Positions 20,501-26,115 of a DNA stretch of 26,115 bases are shown one piece after another. The notes below the pieces were generated by a model. It saw nothing but the letters and a program-made list of their open reading frames with translations, did no database searches and was not told where the DNA came from. Positions within the stretch are counted from its first letter, which is position 1. Every line of letters starts with the position of its first letter. This DNA is from Acanthamoeba castellanii str. Neff (taxonomy: Eukaryota > Discosea > Longamoebia > Acanthamoebidae), in assembly GCF_000313135.1 (NCBI RefSeq), contig NW_004457323.1, forward strand, positions 576,451-602,565, in the 5' to 3' direction. The position numbers and the translations under genes are program-made.

Positions 20501-21185
20501 CTCGCATTTTCATCTGGCCCAGCTGGCGCATCGTCACCCTCTCGGGTACGCTCTGCGTATGTGGCACCCCGGGTAGATGTCATGTGAGGATTTAGGAAAA
20601 CGAACCGCACGCACGCACGCACGCACGCACGACCACACACACACACAGTTCTCTGAAGAGAGGTCGGCGTGCGAGTCGTACTGTGTCCCGCAGTGCGAGA
20701 GGTCGTCGTCTTGGTGGTGGCGGTACGCTTGTTCTTCTCAATCTCCTTGTGCAAACGAGGCAGGAGCTGATCCAGCTTGAACGCTATGTTCGGACCCACT
20801 CCCTGCACACGCACCCAAGGAGTCAGCATCCCATCGAGTAGCCAGAACACCATCGCGAGAGGGATACCTCGAGCATCATGGCCTCTTGCCCACTCTTGAG
20901 CGGGAGCGGATACTTTTGCATCGATCGCAAGGCCTGCGAATCGCCGGGGGGGGGATAAGCGTTGAGCTCACGGCATCAAGCTGGGCCTGCCACTCTAGAT
21001 GGGATGGGGGCACGTACTGTGAGGTACGCCTTGTAGCGGGTCTGTTGTCCCTGCTTCTGTGCTTCGGCGGCCAGCCCCTCCAGCAGGTACTCCATGTGTG
21101 GATTCGCGGACCCGAATTTAGTCGTCTCGCCTCTTCCATGCTGGTGCAAATGCGTAGCCGCTGCCGCAGTTCCTGTTGTAGCCAT
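17528..21185 (-). CDS. MUS81: MUS81 structure-specific endonuclease (ERCC4/XPF family) with large internal insert
   Basis: Model: complement(join(17528..17749, 17801..18199, 18273..18957, 19058..19166, 19276..20122, 20206..20552, 20682..20802, 20868..20933, 21018..21185)), 987 aa against roughly 550-630 in animals and fungi. In order: N-terminal HhH (~25-100, RYKAYL..ALRSMQKYPLPLKSG, GVGPNIAFKLD); linker with NLS-like KRPRSR; the family's YxVPY segment and CDSPA; winged helix (KTAISTLVKKGFVQRH ... YSLTTEGEELAERL, ~243-280); ~400-residue insert; ERCC4 nuclease with VDTRE (~700), GDFMWVA and the catalytic VERKKVDDL (~760); then FRLARSGVERVVYIVEG; C-terminal HhH NGVSPAKAKAI (~916). With an EME1-type partner it would cut 3' flaps, nicked Holliday junctions and stalled forks in the nucleus. 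The exon 3 donor could be 20727 instead of 20682; exon 4 may hide an in-frame intron. Confidence 0.92.
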
Positions 21186-21336
21186 CCCACCTCACCCCCT
21201 TCTTGTGTTCCTGCACCTTCCTTCCAGTGCTGGGGATGGCAATCTCGATCTAGCCAAGCTAACTTCGCGCCAAAAACAATAACAAATTGAAATAGGTATT
21301 ATTTATTCTCTATTTACATTGTGAATTGCAGAGCGT

Positions 21337-22302
21337 CTACATCCTCGCCATCTGCACGGCCTTGTCCAGCTCGTCGTAGAGGAAGCGAAGGCCGCGCAGA
21401 TTGCGCTGCTTGCCGCCCTTGCCGTTAATGTGATGGCGTTTGGAGGAAGGATGGTTCTTGAAGTTGACGATGAGCCGCTGATGCGACCCGCGCGTCACCC
21501 GCTGCTCGAGCCGGGCCAGCGCATCCGTGCGCTGCGAGGTGGTGCTCACAATCGAGAACGGCCCCAGGTCGAGCGCCAGCCCCGAGGCCTTGTTGACGAG
21601 CCTGGCCCGGAACATGGCGCGTTCGAAGGTGGTGTTGGGGCAGTTGAAGGCCACCTTGTGCTGGTACAGCGGCTGCCCGCCCAAGGGGTCGGTCGCGGTC
21701 CACGAGAGGGCGGTGTTGGCCTCGAGGGCCAGCTCGCGGCAGTTGTTGATGGCGGTGGTGTCGGCGTTGGTAAGGCAGAGGAGAAAGTCAGCGAGGGAGT
21801 GCAGGCGTGAGTGGAAGAAGACGACCCAGATGGTCTTGGCCTTCTCCGGCAGGAGAGAGAAGTAGTAGACCAACGCCTCCGCCTCCACCTCCACCTCCGC
21901 CTGAGCCGCCGCTGCCGGTGCCGAGGTTGGCGAGGTCACGGTGATGGTGGGCTGCGGCGTGGAGATGGGGGACTGAGGGACAGGCGACGAGAGGGCCGGC
22001 GATGAATAAGAAGAGGACGAGAGGACATCCCAGAACATGGGCGGAGATGGAGAGGGTGCGGCGATGGTGGTGGCGGTGGGCAGGCCGTAGTTATAGATGT
22101 CGACGACTGAGGTCGCGGGAGAGGGGTCGGCCTGGTGGAGCGTTGGCGGGACGTGGTAGAGCTCTGGGTCGTGGTCGTTCGCGATCAGCTTGCCAAGCTC
22201 GACAGCTAGCTCGGCCTCAAGGTCGAGTGTGTCGATGTCGAAAGGAGGCTGGTCGCTTCCGAATTCGGTTGAAGTCTGAGAGAGGCAAGACGCGGCGTCC
22301 AT
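21337..22302 (-). CDS. Intronless gene for a protein of unknown function
   Basis: A single open frame of 321 aa, the only intronless gene here. I do not recognise the family. Visible: an acidic N-terminus with a Leu-spaced DIDTLDLEAELAVELGKL stretch; a Pro/Ser/Thr-rich middle (~75-130); a folded-looking region from ~140 with a hydrophobic, aromatic-rich stretch (ALVYYFSLLPEKAKTIWVVF), a CLTN..INNCREL helix and an alternating pattern that reads like a beta-rich domain (~195-255); and a strongly basic tail (SSKRHHINGKGGKQRNLRGL, ~285-305). An acidic head, low-complexity middle and basic tail would suit a nuclear regulator, but this is only inference. A TATA-like CATAAATGCA lies ~95 bp upstream of ATG 22302. 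AATAAA on the minus strand at 21302-21307 is a possible poly(A) signal. Confidence 0.8.
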   Translation of the reverse strand: MDAASCLSQTSTEFGSDQPPFDIDTLDLEAELAVELGKLIANDHDPELYHVPPTLHQADPSPATSVVDIYNYGLPTATTIAAPSPSPPMFWDVLSSSSYSSPALSSPVPQSPISTPQPTITVTSPTSAPAAAAQAEVEVEAEALVYYFSLLPEKAKTIWVVFFHSRLHSLADFLLCLTNADTTAINNCRELALEANTALSWTATDPLGGQPLYQHKVAFNCPNTTFERAMFRARLVNKASGLALDLGPFSIVSTTSQRTDALARLEQRVTRGSHQRLIVNFKNHPSSKRHHINGKGGKQRNLRGLRFLYDELDKAVQMARM

Positions 22303-22655
22303 TAGGGGGGGGGGAATGCTGTGGTGCTCGGGAAGGGGTAGTGTGTGTGTTCTATGTCTGTATTGAACTGAGGGACTTGGCCAAAGGCGAAGGGCTGCAT
22401 TTATGAGACCCTTCCGAGGGTGACCCTCAGCCTTTGCGTAGCTCCATCTCAGGGGCCAGCCTGCCCAGCCTTTTTTTTCTTTTTCTTCGTAGCTGCTGGT
22501 TGAGGCTCGGCACCCTCAGGGTGCACGTGCAGCTCAGGCTCTGTCATTGGCCGACAGACTAATCTACTGAATTTCAGCCTTTTGCAGCCATTTTCCTCTT
22601 GCCCTTTTCTCTTGTTAGCTATGTAAGAAAAAAGAAAACCATTTCTTTGCCGCGC
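22303..22655 (-). promoter_or_regulatory. Promoter interval of the intronless gene, with two ACCCT palindromes
   Basis: 353 bp between the WD40 stop and the intronless gene's ATG. It holds a TATA-like CATAAATGCA (minus strand, 22396-22405); palindrome GAGGGTGACCCTC (22416-22428); palindrome GCACCCTCAGGGTGC (22510-22524), which overlaps an E-box CACGTG (22524-22529); a CCAAT box in inverse (ATTGG 22546-22550); and three CAGCCTTT words near 22429, 22467 and 22576. No coding region was seen. Confidence 0.55.
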
Positions 22656-24812
22656 TCACAGGCGGGTGAGTTGGACGCTGCCTTCATTGGCTCCGGTGAT
22701 GACGATGAGCGATGTCGGCTGCAGCTGGGCTTGCTGCTGCTCTTCGAGATGCGCGTCCACCAGCGCGATGGAGGCGATGGACTCGCGATGCACGTGGACG
22801 CTCTTGACCAGCACCCACTTGGCCTCGACCCACTCCCTGATGGTGGTTGTGGTCGTGGTGGCGGCGGGCTCCTCCACGTCCATCGCGTTGCCACTCTGTC
22901 GCCGCTTGCCCCTCTTGGCGCCCTTCCGCTGCTTGGTGGCCTTGGGCGCCTCGATCGCGACCGTGTGGTGCTGTTCTTCCTGCCGCCGCTCTTTGACGTA
23001 TCGCCACTGTCGCACCTGACCGTCGCCGCAGCCCACGATCACATCGCCGTAGGTCTCGCCCTCCTGTGGCTTCGTCGTCTAAAAGAGAAGAAACGATTTA
23101 GCGCCGGCGGTGTCACGAGCCACGCGACACACGCGACACACGCTACACGAGCCGAGCGAGGCCGTACCACTATACAGCGAGCGACGGCGGGCAGACGAAG
23201 CGTGGCCAAGCAGGCAATGGGCGTGGCGGCTCGGCTCGTTCCCTCGCCCCAAATACGAAGCGTTCGGTCCTTGCCGCCGCTCACGATAATCGGCTGATGA
23301 ACGAAGTGTGTGGACATAGGTCAGTCAATCGGTCATCAACACACCAATCGCCGGTGGTCAGGGACCGGGGAGGCTCACTCACCTTCTGAGGGGTGTAGAA
23401 GTCCATGGAGAGGGAGAGGACATCGTCCAGGTGGCCTTCGCACACATGCTGCTCTGTGAGGGTCGACATCTTCCAGACCTGCGCAAAGACTGAGGCTGAG
23501 TTGCTGCGCTGTGCGGTGCGGTGCGTTGATTGTTACGATCGATCGTACCTTGACCAGGCCGTCATCAGAGGCCGAGCCGAGGTAGTGCTCGCCTCCCTCA
23601 GTCACTGGCGCCATGGCGACGGATCGCACATGGTCCGTGTGCCCCTATTACACGAAGAGAACAGGTCGTAAACACCACAGTGACCCTACGTCATGTGGAT
23701 GTGAGCAGCGATACTGTACAGTTATCGAGACCGAGCCCGTGACGGTCACAACCCACTCGCTACCCTCCTTTTCGTCTCTGCTCAGCACTAGAGGCAGGCG
23801 CGGGAGGTTTAGACCATAAGTGCGTTCTACCGCGGCCAGCAAGCCAAGGGGACACGTACTCACTGTAAATCGGTGGACCTCCTTGTCCTGCGAAGCTGCA
23901 AAGACGCTGACGCCCCAGTGTACTCCGTGACCGCTCTCCCTCTTCTGTACAGCGCATGACGTGCGAAACGAAACCGCGTGAGTGGGTGCAGGCCGGCAGC
24001 GATCGCTTTAGGCCAGGCAGCAGCGATTCTGACCTTCTGGGCGGAGTCGGAGTGGATGAGCAGGGCCGAGACTGGCTTGCGCGTGGCCAACACGAGAAGC
24101 GGCACCCACTTGGCCCGATCTATGGTCGTGTGCGTGTGCGTGTGCGTGTCGTGTCAGGCATGATGCAGAGCGAACGATGCAGGAGAGCAGCAATGATGAA
24201 GAACACGCGCACCTCGAATGAGGAGGTGGATCTTGTGGCCCATGCCGCCCACAGCCACCAGCGAGTGGCCAAAGTTGGACGCGGTTGCCATCGCCTGCAG
24301 CGGGAAGTTCTCTTTCAGCACCTCCCATGTCTGCGTCGTCGTAGCGCTCCTGCGGTGCAACATTGACGTAGCGAGGGGACGTTAGAGGGCGTGTGGAGCT
24401 CAGTACCACAAAGAGCAGAGGCGCTATGAGAGTGTACCCTTCCTGCAAAACGACGGAGTGGCATCGAAGGATGCCGTCGATGCCGGCCGAGAGCACATCA
24501 AAAGCAGAGGGTTCGGAATCTGCACAGAATGACGTGCAAGATTAAATCTTGGCCAAATCAATCTGTGTGCCACACTTTGGTTGTGGGCTTATTCACGAGA
24601 CAAGCACTCTCGGAGCGTTGGGAGGGGCGAAATGGGCGAGTTTCATTCACTAGATGAGATTGAGATTAAATAATCTTGCATAGAAGAGCGGCTGTACCGC
24701 TAATGGTGGGGATGACCGCAACCTGGGTCACGTAGTCATCGTGCTGGCCGAGAAGGAACGAGTTGCCGTCAGCAACCACCTCCGGCACCGTGGCCGTACC
24801 TTCTACCTCCAT
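22656..24812 (-). CDS. WD40-repeat protein
   Basis: Model: complement(join(22656..23078, 23168..23293, 23383..23478, 23549..23644, 23864..23944, 24034..24119, 24213..24349, 24438..24519, 24698..24812)), 413 aa, all phases consistent. WD-type repeats are readable: GQHDDYVTQVA...LSAGIDGILRCHSV; NFGHSLVAVGGMGHKIHLL; HWGVSVFAASQDKEVHRF; GHTDHVRSVAMAP...LGSASDDGLVKVWK; GHLDDVLSLSMD...IVSGGKDRTLRIWG; and VIVGCGDGQVRQWRY. A Lys/Arg-rich loop (~315-345) and a final blade (GANEGSVQLTRL) follow. This gives about seven blades, so one propeller used as a protein-interaction scaffold. There is no membrane segment or signal. I cannot place it in a named family, and its partner is unknown. It lies 116 bp downstream of the Rab gene on the same strand; ATG 24812 opens exon 1 in frame. 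Confidence 0.88.
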
Positions 24813-24928
24813 CTTTTTTTGGAACACAAACCTCTTCCGCTACAACAAGAACAGCTTTTTACAAGGAATGGCCGATGTATGTACAGTGCGAGAGGGGCGC
24901 GTGGGCCTCGGCTTCTGCAGAGGCATCT

Positions 24929-25879
24929 TCAGGTGCTGCAGCACAGGGATCCGTAGAGCGAGGAGGATGCTGCTGGCGCTTTGATCTGGCCCTGCTGGGG
25001 TCGCTCCTCCCTGGCCGTGCCGCGCGCGACCACCTCCCGCGCCACCCGCTCAAACAGCTCGGTCACCCCGAACCCTGTCTTGGCTGTGGGCACACATGTC
25101 ATGTGGTGTAAACAACCAACCATCATCCAAGATCCATCCGCACATCAAGAGTGTTTGTTATACCTGATGTCTCGGTGTAGAACAACAGCTCAGGGTGCTG
25201 AGCGACGTAGGCTTCAGCTTTGCCCGCGCTCACCACTCGGCCGTGGACAATGTCCACCTTGTTGCCCACCTGCCAAGGCCCTCCACTTCGTAAGAACAAC
25301 TTCACTTCACCATGACACCGTTCTTTCTGATGAGGGTGCGGGATGGGTACCAAGATGATGGTCACGTCCTTGGGTCCCTTCTGCTTGAGCTCGTCGACCC
25401 ACCACTGCGCTCGGTCGAAGCTGTAGTGCGACGTCACATCAAACGTCACCAACGCCGCCTGAGCGTCGCGGTAGAAGATCGGCGCCATGCTGCTGAACCG
25501 CTCCTGACCTAACCCACACCGTTCACAATGCGCAAATTATTTGTATTCTGTTAATATTATTGTTGTTTATTATTTAGCTGTATTAGTTATTATTTATTTA
25601 TATAAAAAGAAATAATAATGTAGTTTTGGTACCTGCGGTGTCCCACAGGTCGAGCCGCACGTCGCGGGGCGGGGAGTGGGGGTCGGGCGGGGCCACGAGG
25701 ACCCGCTGGTAGAAGGAACCCCCGATCGTGGGCACGTGGTCCTCATAAAATCTCTTCAGGCATAACTGCATCGCTAGAGACGACTTGCCGACCGAGGCGT
25801 CCCCGATCAGCACCACCTTCACCACCCATCTGTTGTTCGGAGTACCCGCTCCTTCTTGTTGTTGTGTTGTTGCCTCCAT
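24929..25879 (-). CDS. Rab-family small GTPase, Rab5-like
   Basis: Model: complement(join(24929..25083, 25164..25269, 25351..25508, 25633..25879)), 221 aa. Motifs: P-loop GDASVGKSS (26-34), PTIGGSF effector/switch I, WDTAGQERF (79-87, split by intron 1), GNKVD (137-141), TSAK (169-172) and a C-terminal CCST (218-221). The CC-x-x ending implies double geranylgeranylation by Rab geranylgeranyl transferase, and therefore membrane attachment. The IGGSF switch and CCSx end resemble the Rab5/21/22 group of early endosome and phagosome regulators, but that assignment is inference. The Pro/Arg-rich stretch VAPPDPHSPPRDV between switch I and switch II is longer than usual. The 124-nt first intron contains an AT-rich island. 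Confidence 0.93.
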
Positions 25880-26115
25880 CTTGTTGGTTGTTTCTCCTTT
25901 GTTTTCTCCGCCTTCTGCCGAACTCCTTGCCCATTATGTGTCGACCATCAACAATGAAGACAAGAAGGCGTGCATGCTTGGTTTGTTGTTGAGCACAAGG
26001 ACCCAGCGCATACAGAAGGTGGAGAGAGGTAGATGGGTGTAGGAGAGGCAAAGAGGCGAAGAGGCGAAGGCATTCGATAACGCAATTAGGTGAGGTGGCC
26101 CTCCTCTCTGAGGTA
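25880..26115. other. Upstream region of the Rab gene, to the window edge
   Basis: 236 bp upstream of the Rab ATG. It reads as a pyrimidine-rich leader on the minus strand (TTGTTG and CTCTCC runs). No gene, TATA-like word or hairpin is clear. The small open frames here look incidental. Confidence 0.35.

Noticed and set aside
21430..22406. Plus-strand frames antisense to the intronless gene
   Set aside because: Gly/Arg-rich shadows. The minus frame is a full 321-codon ORF with ordinary composition and a TATA-like element; some doubt remains because neither protein is recognised.
1..26115. tRNA, rRNA, CRISPR array, transposon or viral gene
   Set aside because: No cloverleaf-like A/B box pair, no spaced identical repeats with unique spacers, and no transposase, integrase or capsid-like frame was found by reading both strands.

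Overview
The window looks like nuclear DNA of a GC-rich, intron-dense amoebozoan protist, most probably Acanthamoeba or a close relative. The organism is inferred from style, not from a database search. The genes are eukaryotic: a MUS81 nuclease, a Rad5/HLTF-like SNF2-RING ATPase, a Rab, a Ras-like GTPase and protein kinases. Introns are short (about 50-260 nt, mostly 70-140). Gaps between genes are only 63-353 bp, and CA/TG microsatellites are frequent and lie mostly in introns. I rebuilt ten spliced genes (68 introns) and one single-exon gene by matching reading phase across splice sites. Every model has consistent phase from start to stop except the left-edge fragment.

Left part (1-5251): the 3' end of a tyrosine-kinase-like kinase whose tail carries a series of YxxL/V/I motifs (+); an MPPED/UPF0046-type metallophosphoesterase (+); a Ras-superfamily GTPase without a C-terminal cysteine (-); and a 105-residue cytosolic thioredoxin (+). 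The last two diverge from a 306-bp promoter interval.

Middle (5252-11516): a 14-exon protein kinase gene (-) with a long N-terminal region I do not recognise, then a KH-DUF1771-Smr protein (-), a probable RNA-binding endonuclease. The latter diverges from the next gene across a 227-bp interval.

Genome-maintenance block (11517-21185): a 1436-residue SAP-SNF2-RING ATPase with two SUMO-interaction-like motifs (+) converges, with 63 bp between stop codons, on a 987-residue MUS81 (-). In other eukaryotes these families act on stalled replication forks and joint molecules, so the adjacency is suggestive but may be chance.

Right part (21337-25879), all on the minus strand: an intronless 321-residue protein of unknown function with two palindromes in its promoter, a 413-residue WD40-repeat protein, and a Rab5-like GTPase ending in CCST. 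No tRNA, rRNA, CRISPR array, transposon or viral gene was seen. The least certain models are the first exon of the metallophosphoesterase, the 7510-7679 junction and exons 12-13 of the kinase, and exons 3-4 of MUS81.
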